A stretch of DNA of 24,128 nt from an uncultured Akkermansia sp. (GCA_900766865.1 CAAFXA010000322.1:1-24128); one strand, 5' to 3'; numbered from the stretch's first letter, positions 15,889-23,399 are shown. Numbers and translations are program-made. Notes: generated from the sequence alone by a model not told the origin.

Positions 15889-16353
15889 TTACTGTCGAAC
15901 CTTATCAATAGCGGCCTTCAGCTCAGGAGACATCACCGGATCGGACTGATTACCCCCATTAGAATAATCGCTAATGCCATCGATACGCTCCAGTTCCTCA
16001 TCTATCTGCTCATTAAGCTTATCAATGTGCATGGAGAAACGCTTCTCGGCGGCGTCCATAAACTCGCTGTCCTCGGGGCGATTAAGCTCTTTCTTGCAAA
16101 GGCCCTCGATAGTCTTTGTCGCCTTCTTGGCGGATTTCTTGTCCTTCACCTTTTTGAGGACAGAGGCGGTCTTCTTCATACGGGCCATTTTGGTGGACCA
16201 GTAGCGATTTGCAGCCTTCTTGAGAGCCTTCTGGTCTACGACCGGCTCAGCGGCAGTTTCCTCTGTGGTTTCGGGGGCTGCGTCATCCTGAGCAAACACC
16301 ATAGGGGTGCCGACAAACAGGCCAAGCAGCAGTAAGTATGCTATTGTTTTCAT
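15889..16353 (-). CDS. Small exported helical protein, member 4 of the family
   Basis: Protein of 154 residues with signal peptide MKTIAYLLLLGLFVGTPMVFA (cleavage about 21), then an acidic Glu/Thr/Ala segment and a Lys-rich helical domain. VLKKVKDKKSAKKA (65-78) is the shared motif. The following RPEDSEFMDA and IDKLNEQIDEELERID align with RPDTEAMDA and IDKSTKDIEEEVDRIE in the neighbouring gene at 16415, so these two are close tandem paralogues. It lies 61 nt after that gene and 3 nt before the cysteine desulfurase. Function unknown. Confidence 0.8.
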   Translation of the reverse strand: MKTIAYLLLLGLFVGTPMVFAQDDAAPETTEETAAEPVVDQKALKKAANRYWSTKMARMKKTASVLKKVKDKKSAKKATKTIEGLCKKELNRPEDSEFMDAAEKRFSMHIDKLNEQIDEELERIDGISDYSNGGNQSDPVMSPELKAAIDKVRQ

Positions 16354-16414
16354 ATGTTTCAGTTGTGTTATTGTGTTAGAGAGAATTTAATAAAAAAGGA
16401 GGTGGGCCAGGAGT

Positions 16415-16948
16415 TTATTCATCTTCCTCCTCGTCATCGCCACCAGAAAAATCGGAACTGGAAGCAATCGCTGCCGACAGCAGATCAGACACAACATTCA
16501 GGAATTCAGTATCTTCCAAGTCCAGAGACTCAATGCGGTCAACTTCTTCCTCAATATCCTTCGTGCTCTTGTCAATCCTCTTGATATTTTTCTTAAGCAA
16601 GGCATCCATTGCCTCAGTATCAGGTCTTTCAAAAAGGGAATCGCCTACCTCGCCTAAAGCAGTCTTTTTACCAACATTATCCTTACCGGTAAGCTTATTC
16701 AAAGCCTTCGCAGCCTTGGCAGCGGACTTCTCGTTCTTAACCTTCTTAAGAGCGGAAAGCACCTTCTTACGCATGGCCATGTGCTCCTTCAGCCAGGCTG
16801 CGGCAGCCTTGGCCTCTTCGCGTGCATCGGCAGGGCTCACTTTTTCCTCAGAAGTAGCACCGAAGTCATCGGTATCTGACTCCTCAGCCATTACAGGTTG
16901 AACAATCAGCAGACAGAACCCAAGCAGCAAAAAATATAACTTATTCAT
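16415..16948 (-). CDS. Small exported helical protein, member 5 of the family
   Basis: The frame opens at 17044 within coaD, but ATG 16948 is chosen: it gives the signal peptide MNKLYFLLLGFCLLIVQPVMA (cleavage about 21) and an ATGA overlap with the coaD stop, which suggests coupled translation. The product has 177 residues: an acidic start (22-45), a Lys/Ala-rich helix with the shared motif ALKKVKNEKSAAKA (66-79), an RPDTEAMDA segment and a very acidic end (GGDDEEEDE). It is a tandem paralogue of the gene at 15889. Function unknown. Confidence 0.8.
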   Translation of the reverse strand: MNKLYFLLLGFCLLIVQPVMAEESDTDDFGATSEEKVSPADAREEAKAAAAWLKEHMAMRKKVLSALKKVKNEKSAAKAAKALNKLTGKDNVGKKTALGEVGDSLFERPDTEAMDALLKKNIKRIDKSTKDIEEEVDRIESLDLEDTEFLNVVSDLLSAAIASSSDFSGGDDEEEDE

Positions 16949-17490
16949 AATGACGAGCCCATATTGGCACATAAATATAGAAAAGTCAAGCAGTATTCCC
17001 TCTGCCTGTCTGCGATTGCCGCAGCAACGCAAGGAGGCACACAAGACCGCACCCAGCGCTCCCAGCCCGGCAGCCCCACAAAGCCACGCACCATGGAAGA
17101 GCTGATTTCTTCCAGCTCAGATGGAGGCATTAGGAAAATAGTCTGAATTTCCGGCTGCATACGGCCATTCATACGGGCCATGGCCTTTTCGTACTCAAAG
17201 TCAACAGTATTTCTCACACCTCGCAGAAGATAGGCTGCACCTATGCGGGAGGCAAAATCCACCAGGAACCCCTGCTGCATCATCTCTACACGCACCGCCC
17301 CGGGTAATTCCAGAGCCAACTGGCGCAGAAGCTCACTGCGCTGCTCCATGGGCAGGAAACCCGGCTTATCCGGATTGACAGCCAAAACCACCACCAGTTC
17401 GTCAAAAAGCTCGGCACCCTGCTGCATCATCCAGAGATGCCCATTGGTGGGCGGGTCAAAACTCCCGGCATAGATAGCAACTCTTTTCAT
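16945..17490 (-). CDS. coaD: Phosphopantetheine adenylyltransferase CoaD
   Basis: Transfers AMP from ATP to 4'-phosphopantetheine to give dephospho-CoA, the penultimate step of CoA synthesis. ATG 17490 is chosen because it gives the canonical opening MKRVAIYAGSFDPPTNGHL with the TxGH nucleotide-binding motif; ATGs at 17505 and 17496 would add 5 or 2 residues. Other conserved segments are LLRGVRNTVDFEYEKAMARM, phosphopantetheine-site residues, and ISSSMVR near the C-terminus. At 181 residues it has about 20 more than the usual 160, as an extra C-terminal tail. A perfect 10-bp inverted repeat lies 18 nt upstream of the start. The stop overlaps the next gene by 4 nt. Confidence 0.95.
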   Translation of the reverse strand: MKRVAIYAGSFDPPTNGHLWMMQQGAELFDELVVVLAVNPDKPGFLPMEQRSELLRQLALELPGAVRVEMMQQGFLVDFASRIGAAYLLRGVRNTVDFEYEKAMARMNGRMQPEIQTIFLMPPSELEEISSSMVRGFVGLPGWERWVRSCVPPCVAAAIADRQREYCLTFLYLCANMGSSL

Positions 17491-17508
17491 CGGCATAAAC
17501 ACCATTTC

Positions 17509-17534
17509 GGCGCAGCGGCTTACACCGCTGCGCC
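17509..17534 (-). promoter_or_regulatory. Strong hairpin between pilT and coaD
   Basis: Perfect 10-bp GC-rich inverted repeat (GGCGCAGCGG and CCGCTGCGCC) with a 6-nt loop. It lies 15 nt downstream of the pilT stop and 18 nt upstream of the coaD ATG. In the direction of transcription it is followed by GAAATGG and not by a T-run, so a classical intrinsic terminator is unlikely; an mRNA processing or stability element, or an attenuating hairpin, fits better. On the plus strand TTCTTT follows it, but no plus-strand gene reads through here. Confidence 0.6.
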
Positions 17535-17549
17535 TTCTTTATAATCATT

Positions 17550-18644
17550 TTACGCGCCACCTGCATTAGCCAGGTTGGCCTTATCCGGCGGAAGGAAGTT
17601 CTTAAATCGAGCCTTGTCGATAGACTTCATGTAAGCCTCCTCGGGGGAAACGAGTCCCTGTTGGAGTTTCTGCCAGATAGCATCATCCATGAACTGCATA
17701 CCCAGCTGCTTGCCGCCAGTAATAACATCCGCCAGCTTCTGAGTAGCACCTTCGCGAATGATAGCGCCCACAGCAGGCGTAGCGAAAAGGATTTCATTCA
17801 CAGCCACACGGCCGGGCTTATCGCAGCGCTTCATGAGCAGCTGGGCAACCACGCCGCGAAGAGAGCCCGCCAGCATGGTGCGAGCCTGCGCCTGCTGTTC
17901 GGCGGGGAATACGTCAATAATACGGTCAATCGTCTTGCGAGCATTGTTGGTGTGCAGAGTACCAAACACAAGCAGACCGGTTTCTGCGGCAGTCAGCGCC
18001 AGAGAAATAGTCTCCAGGTCGCGCATCTCACCCACCAGCACAATATCTGTATCCTCTCGCAGAGAAGCACGCAGACCATCAGCGAAGGTGGGGCAGTTCA
18101 CCGGCACTTCTCGCTGGGTAATAATGCTCTTCTTGGAGGGGTGCACGAATTCGATAGGTTCCTCCACCGTAATGATGTGGCGGGCAAAATTCGTATTGAT
18201 GTAGTCAATGAGAGCTGCCAGCGTAGTAGACTTACCGGAGCCGGTGGGACCGGTTACCAGCACCAGACCGGAGCGCATCTCACCGAAACGCTTAATCTGC
18301 TCCGGCACATTAAGCTGCTCTAGGGTGAGGATTTTGGTGGGAATGAGACGGAACACACAGGCGTAACCACGCTGCTGCTTCATGAAGTTGCAACGGAAAC
18401 GCGAGGTTTCATCCATCTCGTAAGCAAAGTCGCAGTCACCACCTTCGGTATACTCCTTCCACAGGCGCGGCGGGCAAATCGGCTCCATGAGCTCAATCAT
18501 GTCCTCACGCGTCAGGATAGTTTCCTCGATGGCAACGATGTCGCCATGCACACGCATCTTGGGGGGCTGACCTTCAGAAAGGTGCAAGTCGGAGCCGCCA
18601 TTCTCCACAAGAGCGGTAAAGTAGGTATCGATTCTATTTTTCAT
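17550..18644 (-). CDS. pilT: Type IV pilus retraction ATPase PilT
   Basis: Hexameric ATPase that drives pilus retraction for twitching and DNA uptake. The 364-residue product has an N-terminal PAS-like N2D domain (1-105, with SDLHLSEGQPPKMRVHGD), then the RecA-like domain: Walker A GPTGSGKST (132-140), Asp box ITVEEPIEF, Walker B DIVLVGEMRDLET (200-212) and His box GTLHTNNA. The C-terminal part carries GSLRGVVAQLL, close to the AIRNLIRE region in position. Length and motif order match PilT. It begins 28 nt after the second PilT-like gene, so both are probably on one transcript. No pilin or assembly genes are in the window. Confidence 0.95.
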   Translation of the reverse strand: MKNRIDTYFTALVENGGSDLHLSEGQPPKMRVHGDIVAIEETILTREDMIELMEPICPPRLWKEYTEGGDCDFAYEMDETSRFRCNFMKQQRGYACVFRLIPTKILTLEQLNVPEQIKRFGEMRSGLVLVTGPTGSGKSTTLAALIDYINTNFARHIITVEEPIEFVHPSKKSIITQREVPVNCPTFADGLRASLREDTDIVLVGEMRDLETISLALTAAETGLLVFGTLHTNNARKTIDRIIDVFPAEQQAQARTMLAGSLRGVVAQLLMKRCDKPGRVAVNEILFATPAVGAIIREGATQKLADVITGGKQLGMQFMDDAIWQKLQQGLVSPEEAYMKSIDKARFKNFLPPDKANLANAGGA

Positions 18645-18672
18645 TTTATATTAAAGCTGCTGGTGTTTACAG

Positions 18673-20070
18673 TTATGCGGCGGGCTCGGGGTGCTCACGG
18701 AGGAACTTGTCCATCATAGCCTTATCGGTCGCACGGGTGGTGCACTCCTCGGCAGAGATAATGCCCTGGAGGTAGAGCTCCTGCAGAGAGTCATCCATCA
18801 AGCGCATGCCCTGTGCCTTACCGGTCTGGATAAGGCCGGGAATCATGAATGTCTTACCCTCGCGGATACAGTTGGCAATAGCGGATGTATTCACCAGCAT
18901 CTCCAGTGCCATCACACGGCCGGAGCCATCCTTCCTGGGTACAAGCTGCTGGGAAATAACACCGCGCAGAGATTCCGACACCATGATACGAATGTGCTCG
19001 CGCTCATCCACCGGGAAGGCATCCAGCACTCGGTCAATGGTACGGGCAGCAGAGCCCGTGTGCAGCGTACCCAACACAAGGTGACCAGTTTCAGCAGCAG
19101 AAAGAGCCAGGGAAATTGTCTCCAGGTTGCGCATTTCGCCTACCATGATAACATCCGGGTCCTGACGCAGAGCACCGCGCAGAGCGCGACCGAAGGACTC
19201 GGTATGCTTGTGCACCTCGCGCTGGTTCACCTGGCAGCCGATGGGCTCGAATATGGCCTCGATGGGGTCCTCCAGGGTAATGATGTGGTCGTGGCGGTCC
19301 TTGTTAATGAAGTCGATAATGGAGGCCAGCGTGGTGGATTTACCGGAACCCACGGCGCCGGTCACAAGAATAAGTCCATTGGTGAAACGAGTAAGCGGCA
19401 CCACATGTTCCTCCGGCAGGTTAATTTCCTGCATGGTGAGGAGCTTGCTGTTGATAATACGGAAGCAGAGGCTGTAGCCCAGACGCTGGTCCACCACAGA
19501 AGCGCGGTAACGCCCATTCACGTTCTGATAGGCAAAGTCCACATCACCTTTTTCTTTAAGGCGTTCCCATTCAGTCTCGCCCAGGAAACTCTCCACTAGA
19601 GCCTTGGCATCCTCGCGTGTGAGGCGGGGAGCCCCTTCCCACATGGGCTGCAGGTTACCGAATCGGCGCCAGCTGGGGGCGCAGGAAGCCGGCAGGTGGA
19701 TATCCGAGCAACGCGCATCGATACCTTGCTTCAGGAAGCAGTCCACATGCAGCTGCATGGTGATAATCAGGTACCCCACCTCCTGCTTGTAGATGTAGAC
19801 ATGGTACTTGCAGCAAGGAGCTTCTGCGATGAACTCCACCACACCTTCCGTCTCCAGCGTTGCGCGCTGTTCATCGGTGGTGCAACTGTTCACCAACTTA
19901 ATGGTGTCCTCCTCGCTCAGTACAGGGCACCCCTCAGCCATAGGCTCATAGACCGCAGCTCGCATCCAATAGGGCTGAAGACCAACCCCAAGATACAGGG
20001 AGGGGCTGAAAATCGTCATCCCCACTTCCACGTACTGGTTTACGTTATCAAAAATGTATGTATCGCTCAT
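18673..20070 (-). CDS. PilT/PilU-like ATPase with a duplicated N-terminal domain
   Basis: PilT-family ATPase of 465 residues, about 100 more than its neighbour. The standard part starts near residue 120 (CSDIHLPASCAPSWRRFGNL) with Walker A GAVGSGKST (238-246, AV in place of PT), Asp box ITLEDPIEA, Walker B DVIMVGEMRNLET (306-318) and His box GTLHTGSA. Residues 24-106 are a second, diverged copy of the N-domain: PYWMR, EPMAEGCPVLSEED and YKQEVGYLIITM match PSWRR, QPMWEGAPRLTRED and VDQRLGYSLCFR of residues 132-204. The extra copy has lost the SDxHL signature. The role is probably an accessory retraction ATPase like PilU, by inference. It follows the Sel1-like gene by 162 bp. Confidence 0.92.
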   Translation of the reverse strand: MSDTYIFDNVNQYVEVGMTIFSPSLYLGVGLQPYWMRAAVYEPMAEGCPVLSEEDTIKLVNSCTTDEQRATLETEGVVEFIAEAPCCKYHVYIYKQEVGYLIITMQLHVDCFLKQGIDARCSDIHLPASCAPSWRRFGNLQPMWEGAPRLTREDAKALVESFLGETEWERLKEKGDVDFAYQNVNGRYRASVVDQRLGYSLCFRIINSKLLTMQEINLPEEHVVPLTRFTNGLILVTGAVGSGKSTTLASIIDFINKDRHDHIITLEDPIEAIFEPIGCQVNQREVHKHTESFGRALRGALRQDPDVIMVGEMRNLETISLALSAAETGHLVLGTLHTGSAARTIDRVLDAFPVDEREHIRIMVSESLRGVISQQLVPRKDGSGRVMALEMLVNTSAIANCIREGKTFMIPGLIQTGKAQGMRLMDDSLQELYLQGIISAEECTTRATDKAMMDKFLREHPEPAA

Positions 20071-20171
20071 GTTATCTTCACTACTCTATCACGTTCATAT
20101 CCGCCTTTCCAGCCAAAAGTCACCGCCAAAAGCAAATTTATTCTTTTTTTGAGCATTTGTTCACAGTCCCG

Positions 20172-20195
20172 CTGTCGGAAGCGGAACTCCGACAG
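20172..20195 (-). repeat. Inverted repeat downstream of the Sel1-like gene
   Basis: An 8-bp perfect inverted repeat (CTGTCGGA and TCCGACAG) with an 8-nt loop, 37 nt beyond the Sel1-like stop. In the transcribed direction it is followed by CGGGACTGTG and an A-run and not by a T-run, so it may be a weak terminator or 3'-end stabiliser. The rest of the 162-bp gap (20071-20232) presumably holds the promoter of the downstream pilT-like gene, but no convincing -35/-10 pair was found. Confidence 0.4.
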
Positions 20196-20232
20196 GGAAC
20201 GTGACCAGGGAGATTTATCATCTGCGGGAGAC

Positions 20233-21600
20233 TCAGCGAGTCAAATCATCCATAAAGCGCCACTTACCTTCCTTCAGGAAGACATCGTAGAGCTGCTGAG
20301 CCTGCACATCGCCACCACTTATGGCCATATTGAGGTAAACGCGGGCAGAACTGGGATCCGGTTTGGCAGAGGCATTGCCCAGTGCCGTCAGGACAGCCAT
20401 CATGGCATATGCATGGCGATTCCCGTTGAGGAAGTCCTCCGAAAATGCATCGATAGCCTTACGCATATCCGCCTTTACTCCATCGCCATTGAAGTACAGG
20501 CTGGCAAGAGCCTGATTCACCCAGTTACTTCCTTTGTCGCGAGCTTGCTCCATGAGAGCAAGACCTCCCTGTACATCCTGCAGACACCCGGCCCCCAGCA
20601 CCTTGCAATAGCCCAGCCCGGCAGTACCATTGGGTTCTCCGCACTCATGAGCCAGACGGAACAACTCAGCAATCCGCTCCCGGGGAATATCTGTCCCCTG
20701 CCCATTGGCATACAGAAACGCCAGCATCTGCACAGCGGCCGGAGTGTTAAGCATAGCTGCTATGCCAAGAGAACGCATTCCCTGCGCCATCCGTTCGGCG
20801 GACTCGCCGCCATTCTGCACCATTTCGGCCATCGTAGTCTGCATCCCCACATGCCCAAGGGCAGCCGGCTCGTGTCGTTCCACAGCCAGCTGCAGGTATT
20901 GGCTGCTTTTTGCAGCATCTGTCACGGCCTGGCTCAGAATAAAGGGTGCAAAAGAGCTGCCATGTTCAGCAGCGCGCTCCAGCCACACAACACCGGACTC
21001 CTGCTCCACCTGCAAGGAGGCAATCATCTCCTCCAGATAAAAGTTCTTCTTCTTGAGCTCCGATACAATTTCCGGCTGAGTCAACCCGCCATTCTGAATA
21101 CGCCCGGAAACCGTCAGATACAAAGCACGAGCCTTGGAGCTCCCCTGGCGGCAGGCATCCATCAACACGCTCATCCCCCTCTTTGCAAGCTTCTCATCAT
21201 CAGTCTGCAGGGTAGCCTTAGCAGCATACTCCACCATGGCAGGCACATATCGGGAAGCCACGGCACCCTCCAGAAGCTTCAGACCCTCAGCGCTGTTGCG
21301 GCGCTGAGCAGCGGCCTTAATGTAGCAATGGCGGGCCTTCCACAATTTTGCGGCGGCATTTCCCTTATCCGCCATATCAGACATCATGCGGATAAACGCT
21401 GTCACATCCCCCGTGGCATCATACACCAGAGCAGCTGCATCGTAAAAATCGTCGCTGTTCTTCTTCACCATATCCTGCAAAATTGTTGCAAGACGCGTCT
21501 GCACACTCTGCTCAGCAGCAGCTGCAGGTGTTTTTTCAGGAGCGGCCACAGCACACAAGCTGCCGGCACATGCCAAGGACAGGAGGAAAAGTCTCTTCAT
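20233..21600 (-). CDS. Exported Sel1/TPR-like helical repeat protein
   Basis: Protein of 455 residues with signal peptide MKRLFLLSLACAGSLCAVA (cleavage about 19). The mature part is a chain of Sel1-like alpha-alpha repeats, seen as A-x-x-G-[NS]-x-x-A spacing: MADKGNAAAKLWKA, WLERAAEHGSSFAPFILSQA, LGYCKVLGAGCLQDVQGGL, ARDKGSNWVNQALASLYFNG and MAISGGDVQAQQLYDVF. Such repeats mediate protein contacts in the periplasm or envelope. Repeats are diverged, so the family call is by pattern. ATG 21600 is fixed by a TATAAT box only 8 bp upstream. It is first in the long minus-strand series leading to the pilT genes, which raises but does not prove a link with pilus function. Confidence 0.78.
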   Translation of the reverse strand: MKRLFLLSLACAGSLCAVAAPEKTPAAAAEQSVQTRLATILQDMVKKNSDDFYDAAALVYDATGDVTAFIRMMSDMADKGNAAAKLWKARHCYIKAAAQRRNSAEGLKLLEGAVASRYVPAMVEYAAKATLQTDDEKLAKRGMSVLMDACRQGSSKARALYLTVSGRIQNGGLTQPEIVSELKKKNFYLEEMIASLQVEQESGVVWLERAAEHGSSFAPFILSQAVTDAAKSSQYLQLAVERHEPAALGHVGMQTTMAEMVQNGGESAERMAQGMRSLGIAAMLNTPAAVQMLAFLYANGQGTDIPRERIAELFRLAHECGEPNGTAGLGYCKVLGAGCLQDVQGGLALMEQARDKGSNWVNQALASLYFNGDGVKADMRKAIDAFSEDFLNGNRHAYAMMAVLTALGNASAKPDPSSARVYLNMAISGGDVQAQQLYDVFLKEGKWRFMDDLTR

Positions 21601-21608
21601 ACCGCACC

Positions 21609-21637
21609 ATTATAGGTATATCACACCTGTTTCGCAA
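21609..21637 (-). promoter_or_regulatory. Predicted promoter of the Sel1-like gene, leaderless
   Basis: On the minus strand TTGCGA (21637-21632) and a perfect TATAAT (21614-21609) are separated by 17 bp. The ATG begins 8 bp after the -10 box, so the expected leader is 0-2 nt. Confidence 0.65.
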
Positions 21638-21793
21638 GCGATTTCTGCGACAACACAGCTGATTGTTTTGTGAGCTGCAATCGCCAATGAGCCGACCGCT
21701 ATCATCTACCGCCCCATAACAGAGCCAACTCTGCACCAGCGGAAAGCATGCCATCACGCCAATGCGTTTGCCCGGCTCTCGATAAACGCGAGC

Positions 21794-21822
21794 TTGACAA
21801 GCCCATGCACGATGGGTATAAT
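21794..21822 (+). promoter_or_regulatory. Perfect sigma-70 consensus promoter of the 7TM-HD gene
   Basis: TTGACA (21794-21799), exactly 17 bp, then TATAAT (21817-21822): all 12 consensus bases match. The ATG at 21840 is 17 bp beyond the -10 box, giving a leader of about 10 nt with only GAAG as a weak ribosome-binding candidate. In the 239-bp divergent region nothing else was recognised beyond this promoter and the one for the Sel1-like gene. Confidence 0.85.
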
Positions 21823-21839
21823 GAACGGCACACGAAGAT

Positions 21840-23399
21840 ATGGCCAACTTATTTTCATCACTTTTCCGCCGCACAGATGGCTCCGGTGCAGCCCAGCACA
21901 TGCTGCTGCTCACCGTGCTGGGAGTGGCAGTACTCTGCATACTGGTATACAGCGCTGCAGAAACGCCGCTGCAAAGTGCCTACCGCATGGTCTGGGTGCT
22001 GTTCAGCTCCCTTGCCGTCGTCTTTTATTACAGACTGGGGCACAAGAAAGGCGAAATGACCCGCGCACGAGCGCTGCTGTGTGTGCTTTGCGTGTTGGCG
22101 CAGATGTTTGCAATTTATCTGGTCAATTCCGTCTGGAAAAACATTCCCGATGTCGATTTGTGGCAGAAGCTCCTGGTACTGCCGTACATGTTGGCTCCGG
22201 CTGTCACAGCGGTGCTCATTAACCGCTCTATGGGTGTCTATGTAGCCCTGTGCTGCACCCTCTTCGGCGTTGTTCTTTTCCCCTCCACATACCCGGCCCA
22301 ATTCACCGCAGACTACATCGTACTGAGCCTTCTTACGGGTGTATTGTCAGCGGCCATCTGCGGCCACCTGCGCAAACGCCAGCAAATTCTCTACGCCGGA
22401 TTCAAAACTGGCTTTGTCGTCTTCGCTACAGCACTTCTGCTCAATCTTCTGCACTACAAGACGGCCTATACCGAAGGAGATGCCACCCTTTTCGTTACCA
22501 TGCTGCTCATGGCTCTGGGGGTCAACTTCCTGCTCGCCGTTATCGTGAATGGTGTCATGCCCATGCTGGAGAGCCTCTTCGGTATCTCCACCCACATCAC
22601 CTGGCTGGAATGGGCAGATATGAACCACCCGCTTCTCAAAAAACTCCAGATTACGGCGCCGGGCACATTCCACCACAGCCTTTATGTGCAACGCCTTGCC
22701 GAGGCCGCAGCAGAAGCTATCGGGGCAGATGTCACCCGAGCCGGCGTCTGTGGTCTCTACCACGATATCGGTAAAGTGAAAAACCCGCAGTACTTCTCGG
22801 AAAACATTGTTGACCAGACCATGACACCGCATGCAGAGCTTACTCCGGAAGCCAGTGCCCGCATTATCACCGGGCATGTAACGGAAGGTGTCCAGCTGGC
22901 TCGCAGCATGAAGTTCAACCCGAGGATTATCGATGTTATCCGCGAGCACCACGGCGTCACAACAGCTTACTTCTTCTACCGCAAAGCGCTGGACAAATAC
23001 GAGGCCGAGAAGCAGCGTTTCGATGATGGACTTTCCGATACCTGCCCGGAAGAGGTGGACAAGACCACCTTCACCTATCCCGGACCTATTCCTCAGAGCC
23101 GGGAATCCGGCATTGTCAGCATGGCAGATGCCGTGGAAAGTGCCACGCGCTCCCTTCAGCACCCCACAGAAGATGACATTCGCAATATGATTGAGAGCAT
23201 CTTCAAGGGACGCATCCTCGACGGCCACCTTCAGGACAGCGGGCTGACGCTGGGCGAAATTGCTCGCATGAAAGAGGCTTTCTTCACTACCCTCCGCACA
23301 ATGAACCACAACCGCATTGCCTACCCCAAACCGGCTATTACCGATGCGGCCTCCCTGCTGGCAGAAAAACGCAAAGCTGAGGAAAAATCTGATAATTAA
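21840..23399 (+). CDS. PgpH-like 7TM-HD phosphohydrolase (c-di-AMP phosphodiesterase candidate)
   Basis: Membrane protein of 519 residues. About seven hydrophobic segments fill residues 20-245, followed by a cytosolic HD domain very like that of PgpH, which cuts c-di-AMP to pApA: GTFHHSLYVQRLAEAAAEAIGA (H278/H279), YHDIGK (H308/D309), GHVTEG (H346), EHHG (H370/H371) and SMADAVESATR (D430). The di-metal ligand set is therefore complete. PgpH of Firmicutes has over 700 residues with a large extracellular 7TMR-HDED domain before the helices; here the protein starts almost directly with the membrane region, so that sensor is absent. It is driven by a perfect-consensus promoter. The partial carrier gene follows after 7 nt. 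A synthase (cdaA) lies at the other end of the window. Confidence 0.87.
   Translation: MANLFSSLFRRTDGSGAAQHMLLLTVLGVAVLCILVYSAAETPLQSAYRMVWVLFSSLAVVFYYRLGHKKGEMTRARALLCVLCVLAQMFAIYLVNSVWKNIPDVDLWQKLLVLPYMLAPAVTAVLINRSMGVYVALCCTLFGVVLFPSTYPAQFTADYIVLSLLTGVLSAAICGHLRKRQQILYAGFKTGFVVFATALLLNLLHYKTAYTEGDATLFVTMLLMALGVNFLLAVIVNGVMPMLESLFGISTHITWLEWADMNHPLLKKLQITAPGTFHHSLYVQRLAEAAAEAIGADVTRAGVCGLYHDIGKVKNPQYFSENIVDQTMTPHAELTPEASARIITGHVTEGVQLARSMKFNPRIIDVIREHHGVTTAYFFYRKALDKYEAEKQRFDDGLSDTCPEEVDKTTFTYPGPIPQSRESGIVSMADAVESATRSLQHPTEDDIRNMIESIFKGRILDGHLQDSGLTLGEIARMKEAFFTTLRTMNHNRIAYPKPAITDAASLLAEKRKAEEKSDN

Noticed and set aside
16385..16410. AAGGAGGTG on the plus strand, a perfect Shine-Dalgarno (or, on minus, an anti-Shine-Dalgarno-like CACCTCCTTT)
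   Set aside because: No plus-strand gene starts after it; on the minus strand it is simply the spacer between two exported protein genes and has no 16S context.
17550..20070. The two PilT genes as PilB/GspE secretion ATPases
   Set aside because: Length, N-domain start and lack of the tetracysteine zinc motif and long N-terminal domain fit the retraction (PilT/PilU) class.
19696..21615. 639-codon open frame on the plus strand antisense to the Sel1-like and PilT-like genes
   Set aside because: It lies over two genes with clear signal peptide and ATPase motifs on the other strand, has no recognisable domain, and its composition is a by-product of codon bias in the real genes.
21601..21839. Possible tRNA or small RNA gene in the divergent region
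   Set aside because: No cloverleaf or terminator was found; the two promoters explain the conserved-looking boxes.
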